The notes below the pieces were generated by a model. That model was not told the origin of the DNA and did not search any database. It worked only from the letters and a program-made list of their open reading frames with translations. A program made the translations under genes and the position numbers. From contig CAZSXE010000019.1 of assembly GCA_964611185.1 (NCBI GenBank), forward strand, positions 1 through 42,841: a stretch of 42,841 nucleotides of DNA, given 5' to 3'. The DNA is from CAAGNP01 sp964611185 (lineage in GTDB: Bacteria > Bacteroidota > Bacteroidia > Bacteroidales > UBA932). How positions within the stretch are numbered: position 1 is the stretch's first letter; the number at the start of each line of letters is the position of its first letter. This document shows positions 8,992-17,237 of this stretch, one piece after another.

Positions 8992-9595
8992 AATCATCAA
9001 TATTGATAATATCTTGGTGTCGGAGGAGATAATCACGGAGTGTTTTTCTTGCGATTATGAAAAATGTAATGGAGCGTGCTGTATTATAGGCGACAGCGGT
9101 GCACCATTGCTCGAAGAGGAGTGTGAAGCTATAGAAAAAGAGTATTCAGATTTCTCTTCCATAATGAGCGAAGAGGGGAGAAAAATTATTTCGGAGAAGG
9201 GTTTTTTTGAAATAGACAGTGACGGGGATATTGTTACTCCATTGGTGGGACAAGGGGGGAAATGTGCATATACTTGTATTGAAAACGGGCACTGCTATTG
9301 CTCCATGGAGCGAAGTTATATTGCCGGAAGGCTTAATTTCAAGAAACCTATTTCATGCTGGCTATATCCCATCAGGGTATCGACTCTCAAAAGCGGTCAG
9401 ACTGTGCTTAATCTTCACAGATGGCATATATGTGCGGAAGCTTTTCTGAAAGGGCGCAGAGAGCACATTCCGGTATATGTCTTTCTTCGTGAACCGCTGA
9501 TCCATCTCTTCGGAGAGGAGTTTTATAAAGAATTGTCGGAGGCAGCTAAAATTTTAACCGCTTCATCAAAGTCTTTGTCATCGACTGTAAGCTGA
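8984..9595 (+). CDS. DUF3109 cysteine-rich protein
   Basis: 203 residues from the ATG at 8984, which I prefer to an in-frame GTG at 8975 because the conserved sequence starts with MSRIINIDNILVS. The start overlaps the M16-like stop (ATGAGTAG), a coupled arrangement. Cysteines fall in clusters: CFSCDYEKCNGACC near the N-terminus, KCAYTCIENGHCYC in the middle, then CWLYPIR and HICAEAF. This is the DUF3109 pattern, related to the YkgJ type of metal- or cluster-binding cysteine proteins. It has no signal peptide, so it is cytoplasmic; its function is unknown. The last 24 codons overlap the DUF2007 gene on the other strand. Confidence 0.85.
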   Translation: MSRIINIDNILVSEEIITECFSCDYEKCNGACCIIGDSGAPLLEEECEAIEKEYSDFSSIMSEEGRKIISEKGFFEIDSDGDIVTPLVGQGGKCAYTCIENGHCYCSMERSYIAGRLNFKKPISCWLYPIRVSTLKSGQTVLNLHRWHICAEAFLKGRREHIPVYVFLREPLIHLFGEEFYKELSEAAKILTASSKSLSSTVS

Positions 9596-9738
9596 ATGGA
9601 GAGTAGATCTTTGTTGAATATCCCTGCAATCATACTTATATTCTCGTTTAGGATATATGATTCAATGCCTGCTTCCTTTAGCAGCCCTTTTGACAGATTG
9701 GCTGAAAAGGAGTTATCGTAAGATTTAACAACTTTCAT
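9523..9738 (-). CDS. DUF2007 small protein
   Basis: 71 residues. 'MKVVKSYDNSFSANLSKGLLKEAGIESYILNE' is the start of the DUF2007 fold, in which a strand-helix unit recalls ferredoxin-like regulatory domains. 'LTVDDKDFDEAVKIL' is the usual C-terminal strand-helix. Proteins of this family are called putative signal transducers, but no reaction is known. The 3' end is convergent with DUF3109 and overlaps its coding sequence by 73 bases, so both tails are read from the same DNA. Confidence 0.75.
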   Translation of the reverse strand: MKVVKSYDNSFSANLSKGLLKEAGIESYILNENISMIAGIFNKDLLSIQLTVDDKDFDEAVKILAASDNSL

Positions 9739-9764
9739 AATGGTATAATGTTTATGTAGAGGGA

Positions 9765-10253
9765 TTATGCTCCTTCTTCTTCTTCGCTGCGTGTGGCGTA
9801 TTCAATAGCCTTTGCTAATCTGAAAATATCTTTTCTATATCCGTTTAAAATGATGGGATTGTCCCCTTTGGTCACTGTAACGGCATCTTCGTACATCCTC
9901 ATAAAACGGGAAAAACCGCTTTTAAGCTTGAAAGTCATGGTCTGGTCATCCTCTTTTTCGAGATAGTATCCCGAATTGTCGAATGCACCGATTATTTTAT
10001 TTTTACCCTCTTCGAAAGAGCAGCCGAGAACTGCCTCTTTTTTAACGAAAGCCATGGCAGGATAGATGGCTGCAAAAGCTATAAACAAGGCAAGAATTTT
10101 AGGAAAAGAGCCTTCTACAAACATTTTGCCGTCTTTTGAGAATGCTTCGGCTACTGTAATGTCGCTTGAAACGGCAGCAAAGATGAAGATGAAAAGGCTG
10201 AGTGTCGCAACAAACATTATAAAGTACTTGACTGAGCGGAGAATATATTTCAT
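9765..10253 (-). CDS. Small membrane protein of unknown function
   Basis: 162 residues with two transmembrane helices (about 10-29 and 50-69). A soluble C-terminal part of about 90 residues is rich in strands ('SGYYLEKEDDQTMTFKLKSG', 'AVTVTKGDNPIILNGYRKD') and ends in an acidic tail. I do not recognise a domain. The gene is 26 bp upstream of DUF2007 on the same strand and probably shares its transcript. A Bacteroidota -7 box precedes it. Confidence 0.65.
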   Translation of the reverse strand: MKYILRSVKYFIMFVATLSLFIFIFAAVSSDITVAEAFSKDGKMFVEGSFPKILALFIAFAAIYPAMAFVKKEAVLGCSFEEGKNKIIGAFDNSGYYLEKEDDQTMTFKLKSGFSRFMRMYEDAVTVTKGDNPIILNGYRKDIFRLAKAIEYATRSEEEEGA

Positions 10254-10272
10254 GATAATAATATTTAATTTG

Positions 10273-10280
10273 CAAATATA
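10273..10280 (-). promoter_or_regulatory. -7 element for the small membrane protein / DUF2007 pair
   Basis: Minus-strand TATATTTG matches TAnnTTTG and lies about 20 bp before the start at 10253. No clear -33 TTG is seen. Confidence 0.45.
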
Positions 10281-10324
10281 ATCTTTTCATAAAGAAAAAC
10301 ACTTCTCTGTTATATAAAAATTAC

Positions 10325-10332
10325 TATTTTTG
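10325..10332 (+). promoter_or_regulatory. -7 element for the coiled-coil protein
   Basis: TATTTTTG matches TAnnTTTG and lies 23 bp before the ATG at 10356. It faces away from the box at 10273-10280, so the gap is a divergent promoter. Confidence 0.45.
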
Positions 10333-10355
10333 CATTGAATTAAAAAGATTTAGTT

Positions 10356-11246
10356 ATGGAACAAAATGTAACACCTGCACCGGAAGGAAAAAATCCGTTT
10401 AAAATATTGACGATTTCTCTTGGGATTGTGTCAATTATCCTTTTAGCTGTTTTTATCTATGTATGGATAGATAGAAATTCTATGATTAACGATCTTACTA
10501 TGGAGAAAGATCAGCTGACAGTGCAGTTGGGAGAGCTTCAGACCGATTACTCGGTCCTTTCCTCCAGTAACGACAGTCTTAATGTACAGCTTGATAGGGA
10601 GAGGGAAAAAGTGGAGCAGCTCATTGAGAGAGTGAAGAAGACAGAGGCTACCAACAGATCGAAAATGAGACAATATGAGAAAGAGCTCGGCACATTGCGC
10701 TCCATAATGAAGCATTATATAGTACAGATAGATTCACTTAATGTTCTTAATGTAGCTTTGAGGAAAGATGCGGCAGTGGCTCGTGAGCAGGCTGAGAAAT
10801 CAAAGGCTAAATATGAGGAGCTCAGTAAGACTACCGATGAATATGCCAAGCAGATAGAAAAAGGATCTGTCTTAAAAGGACGCGGAATTATTCTTACCGC
10901 TATCACGGCAGCTAACAAGGATACCGAGAGAAGCAGCCGTACGGTCAAGCTCAAAGCGTGTCTGAATTTAGTGGAAAATACTATAGCTAAGAAAGGGCCG
11001 CGCAAAGTCTATATCAGAGTGAAAGGACCTGACGGCATCCTTATGACTACCGATCAGCAGCAGATATTCGAGCTTGACGGAGAGCAGATGTTCTATTCTG
11101 CATCGAGAGAGGTGGATTATCAGGGAGCTGAGGTGGAAATATGTATCTATTTTGATAATAATCAGCCATTTACCAAGGGCGTATATACGGTAGATGCTTA
11201 TACTGACGAGGGTAAACTTGGTTCTGCCGACTTGCAGCTGAAATAA
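10356..11246 (+). CDS. Single-pass membrane coiled-coil protein
   Basis: 296 residues: a short Pro-rich cytoplasmic tail, one transmembrane helix (about 18-41), then a long heptad-like coiled coil (about 45-165, e.g. 'LDREREKVEQLIERVKK'). A compact C-terminal domain follows (about 170-296) with strands 'RKVYIRVKGPDGILMT', 'VEICIYFDNNQPF' and 'GVYTVDAYTDEGKLGSADLQ'. I know similar proteins only as conserved Bacteroidota hypotheticals, sometimes mislabelled as chromosome-partition proteins because of the coiled coil. The topology puts the C-terminal domain in the periplasm. hemW follows 12 bp downstream and may share its transcript. Confidence 0.7.
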   Translation: MEQNVTPAPEGKNPFKILTISLGIVSIILLAVFIYVWIDRNSMINDLTMEKDQLTVQLGELQTDYSVLSSSNDSLNVQLDREREKVEQLIERVKKTEATNRSKMRQYEKELGTLRSIMKHYIVQIDSLNVLNVALRKDAAVAREQAEKSKAKYEELSKTTDEYAKQIEKGSVLKGRGIILTAITAANKDTERSSRTVKLKACLNLVENTIAKKGPRKVYIRVKGPDGILMTTDQQQIFELDGEQMFYSASREVDYQGAEVEICIYFDNNQPFTKGVYTVDAYTDEGKLGSADLQLK

Positions 11247-11258
11247 AGCACTCGCATT

Positions 11259-12380
11259 ATGCCGGGTGTCTATGTACATATCCCTTTTTGCAGCTCTTTC
11301 TGTATCTACTGTGATTTTTATTCCGTAGTTGAAAGGGATAAAAAAGTAGAAGCCGATTATGTCGATTCACTGCTGAGGGAGGTGGATAATAAAAGTGATT
11401 TTTTTGGGGATAGTAAAATATCCACCCTCTATTTCGGAGGTGGAACCCCCTCTCTTTTACCAGTAAATCTTCTCGAAAAGATAGTGGATAAGATAGAGAC
11501 TGTTTTCGGTCATCCTGCCGAATTTACTGTCGAAGTCAATCCGGATGATATTACCCTCGATTATGCCAAGTCTCTGAAATCTTTAGGGGTCAGCAGAATA
11601 AGTATGGGGGTTCAGTCTTTCGATGATGCTCATCTTAAATGGATGAGGAGAAGACACTCTTGCTCGGAGGCTATAAATTCTTTTAACATATTGAGAGAGT
11701 GCGGTTTTGAAAATATTTCTCTCGATTTGATATTCGGATATTGCCCTTCGGGTATTGATACTTCACAGGGGGAGAGCATGAGGTCGTGGAGAGAAGATAT
11801 ACGGAAAATACTTCACCTCCATCCTGAACATATCTCTGCATATCAGATGAGTATCGAGCCCGGGAGTGCCCTCGGGGCAATGGCTTCTTCGAGGTGCGGG
11901 AATGCCCTCTATCGCGAACCTTCACAAGAATTGTGCGCTGCACAATATTCCACCCTTCAAGAAAAATTGTGCGAAGCAGGATACCTGCAATATGAAATCT
12001 CTAATTTTTCACTCCCCGGAATGGAATCAAAGCACAACTCATCTTATTGGAACAGAGATTCTTATCTCGGAATTGGAGCTGCGGCACACTCTTTCAGGGG
12101 GAGAGTAAGATCTTGGAACCCTTCCGATCTGTGCGCATACATCAGAGGTGAGAATTGCGGTAGCGAGGAGCTTACCGATGAGCAGATTTTTCAGGAGAAG
12201 GTAATGCTTGGTCTTAGAAAAGCAGGCGGTTTCAGCCTCAGTCCTACGGAAGAGGGACTCCTTTCCAAAAAAATAGCAGACCTTGAAAAAAGAGGTCTGC
12301 TAATATATGAGGATGGAAATATCCGTATCCCCTTAAATAATCTTTTTATTTCTGACTATATAATAGGGGAGCTGTTATAG
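11259..12380 (+). CDS. hemW: Radical SAM heme chaperone HemW
   Basis: 373 residues. The N-terminus MPGVYVHIPFCSSFCIYCDF holds the radical-SAM cluster motif CX3CX2C (C11, C15, C18) with the extra HemW cysteine position replaced by Asp-Phe. 'LYFGGGTPSLLP' is the SAM-binding GGxTP motif, and 'EVNPDDITLDY', 'ISMGVQSFDD' and 'YEISNFSLPG' are HemW signatures. HemW is a heme-binding chaperone that delivers heme to membrane haem proteins. It is not an oxygen-independent coproporphyrinogen oxidase, although it is often annotated so. The gene ends inside the last codons of the convergent cytochrome b gene (6-bp overlap), a possible haem client. Confidence 0.92.
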   Translation: MPGVYVHIPFCSSFCIYCDFYSVVERDKKVEADYVDSLLREVDNKSDFFGDSKISTLYFGGGTPSLLPVNLLEKIVDKIETVFGHPAEFTVEVNPDDITLDYAKSLKSLGVSRISMGVQSFDDAHLKWMRRRHSCSEAINSFNILRECGFENISLDLIFGYCPSGIDTSQGESMRSWREDIRKILHLHPEHISAYQMSIEPGSALGAMASSRCGNALYREPSQELCAAQYSTLQEKLCEAGYLQYEISNFSLPGMESKHNSSYWNRDSYLGIGAAAHSFRGRVRSWNPSDLCAYIRGENCGSEELTDEQIFQEKVMLGLRKAGGFSLSPTEEGLLSKKIADLEKRGLLIYEDGNIRIPLNNLFISDYIIGELL

Positions 12381-13058
12381 GCAGCAGGGAAGTATCCCAT
12401 TGGCCTTTAGGCAAGCTACTATCGCTACTAAGGCGAAACCTGCGCAGATAATGGTGGCGAAAATGTATGAAATGACTTTCAATCTTTTAATCCATATATC
12501 GTTATTCCAGCCGATGGTCTGGAAAGCACTCCAAAATCCGTGGGTAAGGTGAAACCAAAGAGCTACGAACCATAACAAATAGAGGGATGTAATCCAATAG
12601 GAACCGAATGTCTCGCTTAGCAGAACATTGGGATTGGCGAGCTCGCTGTGGGGAAGTCCCTGAAACTGCTTGAGCTGCATCTCTGCCCAAAAATCGGTGA
12701 AGTGAAGAGCTAAGCATCCGAGGACGATAATGCCGAGAACAAGCATATTTTTGGCTGCCCATGAATCTGCGGCGCCTTTATTGGCTACTGCGTATCTTTC
12801 TTTTCCGCGAGCTTTTAAATTGGTCAAAGAGAGGTAGAAGGCATAAATGATATGAATAATGAATCCGGCAGCTAAAATGGGAACCATTACCGTCACAAAG
12901 GGAAGAGCCATAAAGTCGCAACCTGCCTGAAAAGCCTCTTCGCTTATAAGAGATAGGGAGTTAATAGTAAGATGAAGCAACAGGAAAACAATTAAGAACA
13001 ACCCCGAGATGCTCATTATCAGTTTTTTTCCTATAGACGAAGTAAAAATATTTGCCAT
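12375..13058 (-). CDS. sdhC: Succinate dehydrogenase / fumarate reductase cytochrome b subunit
   Basis: 227 residues with five predicted helices, the layout of the di-haem cytochrome b of type-B fumarate reductases (as in Wolinella and Bacteroides). Candidate haem-ligand histidines sit inside the helices: H29 (LLLHLT), H69 (FIIHIIY), H119 (LALHFTDF), and H170/H173 (WFHLTH). The subunit anchors the enzyme in the membrane and passes electrons between menaquinone and the flavoprotein/iron-sulfur subunits. Those two subunits normally follow in the same operon, but here the next gene is the convergent hemW and neither is in the window. The name frdC would fit equally well. Confidence 0.9.
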   Translation of the reverse strand: MANIFTSSIGKKLIMSISGLFLIVFLLLHLTINSLSLISEEAFQAGCDFMALPFVTVMVPILAAGFIIHIIYAFYLSLTNLKARGKERYAVANKGAADSWAAKNMLVLGIIVLGCLALHFTDFWAEMQLKQFQGLPHSELANPNVLLSETFGSYWITSLYLLWFVALWFHLTHGFWSAFQTIGWNNDIWIKRLKVISYIFATIICAGFALVAIVACLKANGILPCCL

Positions 13059-13086
13059 AAAGTATTTGATGTTATTAATTTGTCCG

Positions 13087-13094
13087 CAAAGATA
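13087..13094 (-). promoter_or_regulatory. -7 element for the cytochrome b gene
   Basis: Minus-strand TATCTTTG matches TAnnTTTG and lies about 30 bp before the start at 13058. The -33 half is not obvious. Confidence 0.5.
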
Positions 13095-13103
13095 ACCTCT
13101 TGC

Positions 13104-13134
13104 TTGTAATTTTCATAATCTTTGGCTACTTTTG
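13104..13134 (+). promoter_or_regulatory. Promoter of pyrH-frr
   Basis: TTG (13104-13106), 20 bp, then TACTTTTG (13127-13134), a full match to the Bacteroidota -33/-7 pattern, 26 bp before the pyrH ATG at 13161. A start upstream at 13122 would lie inside this promoter, which argues for 13161. Confidence 0.6.
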
Positions 13135-13160
13135 TTAATTACTTTTTAGAAAACTTGCTT

Positions 13161-13865
13161 ATGAAATATAAAAGAGTGCTGCTTAAATTAAGCGGAGAGA
13201 GTCTCGGAGGTCCTCAAGGGAGAGGACTTGATGAAAAAATGCTGGCTCAATATGCCGAAGAAATTGTGAAAATATGTAAAAAAGGGGTGGAAGTGGCTAT
13301 CGTGATAGGAGGAGGAAACATATTCAGAGGGCTTTCCGGTGTGGGTAAAGGATTTGACAGGGTCAAGGGGGATCAGATGGGGATGCTCGCTACGGTCATT
13401 AACAGTATAGCCCTTTCGATGGCGCTCAAGACGGCAGGAGCCGAGGCCCAGGTCTTTACTTCTACTCCGATGAAGCCCGTTGCTGAATATTATGTTCGCG
13501 ATAGGGCTGTGGAGCTACTTGAACAGGGAACCATAGTTATTATCGCCGGTGGGACGGGGAATCCGTTTTTTACCACAGATTCTGCTTCGGCTCTGAGAGC
13601 TTGCGAAATTAAAGCCGATGTACTGCTCAAAGGGACCAGAGTAGATGGGGTTTACACTGACGATCCCGAGAAAGACCCCGATGCAGTCCGTTATTCTTCT
13701 CTCTCTTATGAAAAGGCCATATCGGATGGTTTGAAAGTGATGGACTCTACTGCCTTTTCGCTTTGTAAAGATAATAAAATGCCTATTGTCGTTTTCGATA
13801 TGAATAAAAAAGGAAATCTGTTGAAGATTACCGAAGGCGAAGAGATAGGTACTATAATTAGTTAA
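13161..13865 (+). CDS. pyrH: UMP kinase
   Basis: 234 residues from the ATG at 13161 (MKYKRVLLKLSGESL). An in-frame upstream ATG at 13122 would add 13 unrelated residues and overlap the promoter. The amino-acid kinase fold is clear: KLSGESL (phosphate loop), 'VAIVIGGGNIFRG', 'GTGNPFFTTDSASALRA' and 'DGVYTDDPEKDPDA'. It phosphorylates UMP to UDP with ATP in pyrimidine nucleotide synthesis and is normally a hexamer controlled by UTP and GTP. The next gene is frr, a widely conserved pairing. Confidence 0.95.
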   Translation: MKYKRVLLKLSGESLGGPQGRGLDEKMLAQYAEEIVKICKKGVEVAIVIGGGNIFRGLSGVGKGFDRVKGDQMGMLATVINSIALSMALKTAGAEAQVFTSTPMKPVAEYYVRDRAVELLEQGTIVIIAGGTGNPFFTTDSASALRACEIKADVLLKGTRVDGVYTDDPEKDPDAVRYSSLSYEKAISDGLKVMDSTAFSLCKDNKMPIVVFDMNKKGNLLKITEGEEIGTIIS

Positions 13866-13885
13866 TTATCAAAATTTTATATACT

Positions 13886-14446
13886 ATGGTTGAATCAAAA
13901 GATATTATTGCAGCTGCCAAGAAAAAAATGGCAGATGCTATTCTTCATCTTGAAGAAGAGTTAAAAACATACAGAGCAGGGAAAGCTAATCCGTCTGTAT
14001 TTAACAGTTTACTTGTTAATTATTATGGTAATCCTACCCCCCTTAATCAAGTGTCGAGTATTACTGTTCCCGATGCTAAAACGATGCTTATCCAGCCGTG
14101 GGAGAAGAATCTTATCCCTGTTATAGAAAAGGCGATTATGGATGCCAATTTGGGGTTCACCCCTCAAAACAACGGTGAGCATATCAGAATAAATGTGCCG
14201 CCCCTTACAGAGGAGCGTCGTCATGAGCTTGTAAAGAAAGCTAAAACCGAAGGGGAAAATGCCAAGATTTCTATCAGAAATGCTCGTCGTGACGGTGTGG
14301 AGACACTTAGGAAAAATCAGAAAGATGGTATGCCTGAAGATGTGGTAAAAGATTCAGAGTCCCTTATTCAGAAAGATGTTGATTTTTCCAATAAGAGAGT
14401 GGATGAAATACTTGCCCTCAAGGAGAAAGAGATAATGACAGTATAA
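13886..14446 (+). CDS. frr: Ribosome recycling factor
   Basis: 186 residues, the standard length. 'LEEELKTYRAGKANPSVFNSLLVNYYG' starts the long three-helix domain, and 'QVSSITVPDAKTMLIQPW' and 'IRINVPPLTEERRHELVKKAK' are signature segments. With EF-G it splits the ribosome after termination. It lies 20 bp after pyrH. Its stop is only 2 bp from the end of the convergent Omp85-type gene, leaving no room for a separate terminator. Confidence 0.96.
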   Translation: MVESKDIIAAAKKKMADAILHLEEELKTYRAGKANPSVFNSLLVNYYGNPTPLNQVSSITVPDAKTMLIQPWEKNLIPVIEKAIMDANLGFTPQNNGEHIRINVPPLTEERRHELVKKAKTEGENAKISIRNARRDGVETLRKNQKDGMPEDVVKDSESLIQKDVDFSNKRVDEILALKEKEIMTV

Positions 14447-14448
14447 TA

Positions 14449-15870
14449 TTAGAAAAGGTATCCTACATTGATATAGAATGCCCCTTTTCCGTCCTGTTTG
14501 TTGAAAGGCATTCCATATTCAAAAGCTACGATAAAGTTCTCATTCATAATAAAGCGAAGCCCTGCACCTGCACTTAAGTGGAATTGGTCGAGGGCTTTGT
14601 TCCCATATACACTACTCTTCTGCATATATGTGTTGTAATCGTTAAGAACTGTGCGGTACTGCGCTTCGCTGCTGAAGTCCGATACGCTCTTTTTGAATGA
14701 CATATCATATCCCCTCGTGGCGATAGCTCCGTCTTGGAAAGCAGATAGGGCGAAAGCGATGTTTTGCTTCCACAGCTTGAACTGAATAAATTTCCAGCGC
14801 AGCTCAATATTATAGAATCCCACATCGAGAGCCTGAATACGGTTTCGCATTATTCCCCTGACAGTCCTATATCCTCCCACTGCGTCTTTGTCGAAAGAAA
14901 CCCCGAAAACAGAATAAAAAGGAAGTACATAATATGGGGCGCTTTTACCGATAGTCCCCTGATAATTAAGCCTGTAGGCCAATGTTAACTTTTTGTAGAT
15001 GAACGGAATATAGTGGCGAAATGTCAGGGAGTATCTGTAATAAGGATTGGAGGTGCCGAGCCACTTGGGTGCAAGCATTGTATGCCCCTCTATCCACAGA
15101 CCTTTTGAGGGAGAGTTCTCTACATCTCTTGTATCGTAAAGAAACCCGAGACGAATAATGCTGTTTATACCTCCGCCATCCTCATCGTCTGGAATAATTC
15201 CCCATTGTCTATATTGCTCGTAGAGGGTAGGGACTTCATCGGGGAATTTCTTCGCTTCACTTTTCTTCTTGTTGATTTTGGTACGATTAATGGCTCCTTC
15301 TTTGAAATAGCTGAAATAGTAGCCTGCTTCCCAATAAAATTTCTTTTTTATGATCTCTCCCGTAAAGTCTGCTTTAAAGAGAATGTTTAATCTGTCCACA
15401 CGGTAGTAGGGGGTGTATAGATAGCTATCAGGATTGTCTTTTCCCTCTTTAACCCTCTGGTAATCATAGTAAGAACGATAGCCGTTAAATCCGTAAAAGT
15501 CGAGTGCTTTGTCGTTTACTACCGTAATTCCGGTGGAGAACCTTACACCGGGGATTAAAAACTTGGTGTCGTATGTAACTGTGTAAAACTGCGACCCTTT
15601 TGTGAAGAAAGAGGCTTCAAAATACCATTGCTGGCGTGGATTGGGGTACTCTTTTCCGTCTCCGAAATCGTAAATATTCAAAAGAGCACCTAACTGAAGC
15701 CCTTTGTCGGCATCGAAAGCCACCGCGGGAAGGGGTCCGTAATTGAATCCTTTTTTAATTATCGATTTGTTGTTAACAGTGTCGGAGGGAGCTGTTTCTT
15801 TCTTTTTTTGTGCATATCCTTCTGAAAAAATCAGGAATACTAATGCAATTATTATAAATAGTCGTTTCAT
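14449..15870 (-). CDS. Omp85-superfamily outer-membrane barrel without POTRA domains
   Basis: 473 residues: a signal peptide (about 1-20, ending YAQ) and a short charged linker, then from 'FNYGPLPAVAFDADKGLQLGA' directly into amphipathic strands of a beta barrel. The barrel carries the Omp85 loop signature GGYRTVRGIMRNR, close to the lid motif VRGF, and ends in '...YINVGYLF' with the C-terminal Phe typical of outer-membrane proteins. POTRA domains, needed by BamA/TamA for handling substrates, are absent, so this is a short single-barrel member known from Bacteroidota. It is the third gene of a BASS transporter - acyltransferase - barrel run with 14-15 bp gaps. A role in lipid export is inference only. 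Confidence 0.8.
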   Translation of the reverse strand: MKRLFIIIALVFLIFSEGYAQKKKETAPSDTVNNKSIIKKGFNYGPLPAVAFDADKGLQLGALLNIYDFGDGKEYPNPRQQWYFEASFFTKGSQFYTVTYDTKFLIPGVRFSTGITVVNDKALDFYGFNGYRSYYDYQRVKEGKDNPDSYLYTPYYRVDRLNILFKADFTGEIIKKKFYWEAGYYFSYFKEGAINRTKINKKKSEAKKFPDEVPTLYEQYRQWGIIPDDEDGGGINSIIRLGFLYDTRDVENSPSKGLWIEGHTMLAPKWLGTSNPYYRYSLTFRHYIPFIYKKLTLAYRLNYQGTIGKSAPYYVLPFYSVFGVSFDKDAVGGYRTVRGIMRNRIQALDVGFYNIELRWKFIQFKLWKQNIAFALSAFQDGAIATRGYDMSFKKSVSDFSSEAQYRTVLNDYNTYMQKSSVYGNKALDQFHLSAGAGLRFIMNENFIVAFEYGMPFNKQDGKGAFYINVGYLF

Positions 15871-15885
15871 AAAGTTAGGGGTGTT

Positions 15886-17223
15886 TTATTTTAAATCGTT
15901 AAAGCTTAGGAAGAAATGGCGAAGTTTGACGATTTTGGTTCGTAAAGGTTTGTTAGACATAAGTTTGATATCGGAGATCATAAGTCTCAGGAGCCTGAAT
16001 GAATCTTGGGCTATAATATTGGCGGGAATGGATGCTGCCATTATGAAAACTGCCCAAGGCCATGGAAAAACGCTGAAGAATATAATGGCGTAAATCAGCA
16101 GGAGGATGGGCCACAGGAAAAGTGTAATGACGAATCTGACCGAGTTGAAGAAAGCCGTATCTTTCATCTTTTTGAAGAGAAATCTTGAAAGAGACGAGAT
16201 GGGGAGAACGATTATCGAACAAAAGATGATATAGGGGAGGGATATGAGAAAAATCAAGTTTTTAAGAAGTCTGTTCCAGAAAGGGTAGTGAATAATCACG
16301 GAACTAAGGCTTATTTTTTCTTTTGTGCGGAGTTGATAAATCTCTTCAGCCATCTCAAGAATGGTCGATGCTATCTGAGGATGATCCTCCCGCAATGCTT
16401 CGAGCTCTTTGACAGTTTTGCAGTTGGCCTTGTAGAATGTCGATTTCTTTCTTTTTTTAGTTTTAGGATTCTCTTTTATGTAGCTTTTTATCTGCTCGTT
16501 GATGACGATGGAGCATAGTTCATAAGTGGCGTTGTACCACTGGTCATCAGGGATATAGAGGATGACTTCTTTAAGCTTTTCAGAGAGGTCTTCCTTCATA
16601 AGATTCATTATTTCAGGCTGAGTCTTATCGGGGTGCTCCGACAGGAAAGTCCCTACATTTATCGGGGTGCCTATCTGAACAAGTACAGATGAACGAAAAC
16701 GAAAGAAATTACCATATTCTATCCCGTAAGGGATTATGTACAAGGGCATTTTATCACCTATAACCTCATGGGCCTGAAGGGCAATTCTGAAAATTCCTTT
16801 TCCGAGGGGAAGGAGCGAATGTTGTGCTCTGTGACGACCTTCGGGCAGAATACAGAAAGGAACTTTATCCATGAGGACTTCTACCGATTTTTCAATGGTT
16901 TCATCATTTTTCTTCACTTCCGAAATGCCGTCGCGGATTCTCATTATCGGCATGATTTTTAAGAAATGGAGAATCTTTGACAGTTTGGGATTTTTGAAAA
17001 TATCTGCACGAGCTACAAAAACCTTCGCCTCAGGGCTATAGGAAAGGACTATTAATGCATCCATCAAGGCATTGGTGTGGTTGGGAGCAATGATTATAGC
17101 ACCGTCCTCGGGGATTTTTTCAAGTCCCACATACTCTATCTCTCTGTATGACTGAAATAGAGTAATATCAGCATAGTGGCGCAGTACATAGTACCATTTG
17201 TTATAATCCTGAACTTTTTTCAT
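15886..17223 (-). CDS. Glycerolipid acyltransferase, HX5D type (PlsC superfamily)
   Basis: 445 residues. The acyltransferase block I reads APNHTNALMDAL, i.e. H49-X5-D55 rather than the usual HX4D. Block III is 'CILPEGRHRAQHSLLPLGKG' with E126-G127. The HX5D form with a following LLPLKxG-like segment recalls the yeast Sct1/Gpt2 glycerol-3-phosphate acyltransferases. Two hydrophobic regions at about 318-345 and 360-405 give three to four membrane helices at the C-terminus. It probably transfers an acyl group to a (lyso)phospholipid or glycerol-3-phosphate at the inner membrane; the acceptor cannot be told. Gap to the transporter gene upstream: 14 bp. Confidence 0.8.
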   Translation of the reverse strand: MKKVQDYNKWYYVLRHYADITLFQSYREIEYVGLEKIPEDGAIIIAPNHTNALMDALIVLSYSPEAKVFVARADIFKNPKLSKILHFLKIMPIMRIRDGISEVKKNDETIEKSVEVLMDKVPFCILPEGRHRAQHSLLPLGKGIFRIALQAHEVIGDKMPLYIIPYGIEYGNFFRFRSSVLVQIGTPINVGTFLSEHPDKTQPEIMNLMKEDLSEKLKEVILYIPDDQWYNATYELCSIVINEQIKSYIKENPKTKKRKKSTFYKANCKTVKELEALREDHPQIASTILEMAEEIYQLRTKEKISLSSVIIHYPFWNRLLKNLIFLISLPYIIFCSIIVLPISSLSRFLFKKMKDTAFFNSVRFVITLFLWPILLLIYAIIFFSVFPWPWAVFIMAASIPANIIAQDSFRLLRLMISDIKLMSNKPLRTKIVKLRHFFLSFNDLK

Positions 17224-17237
17224 CTTATTAAAGAAAC

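Noticed and set aside
13122..13160. Longer N-terminus for UMP kinase
   Set aside because: The extension overlaps the TACTTTTG promoter box and is not part of the conserved protein.
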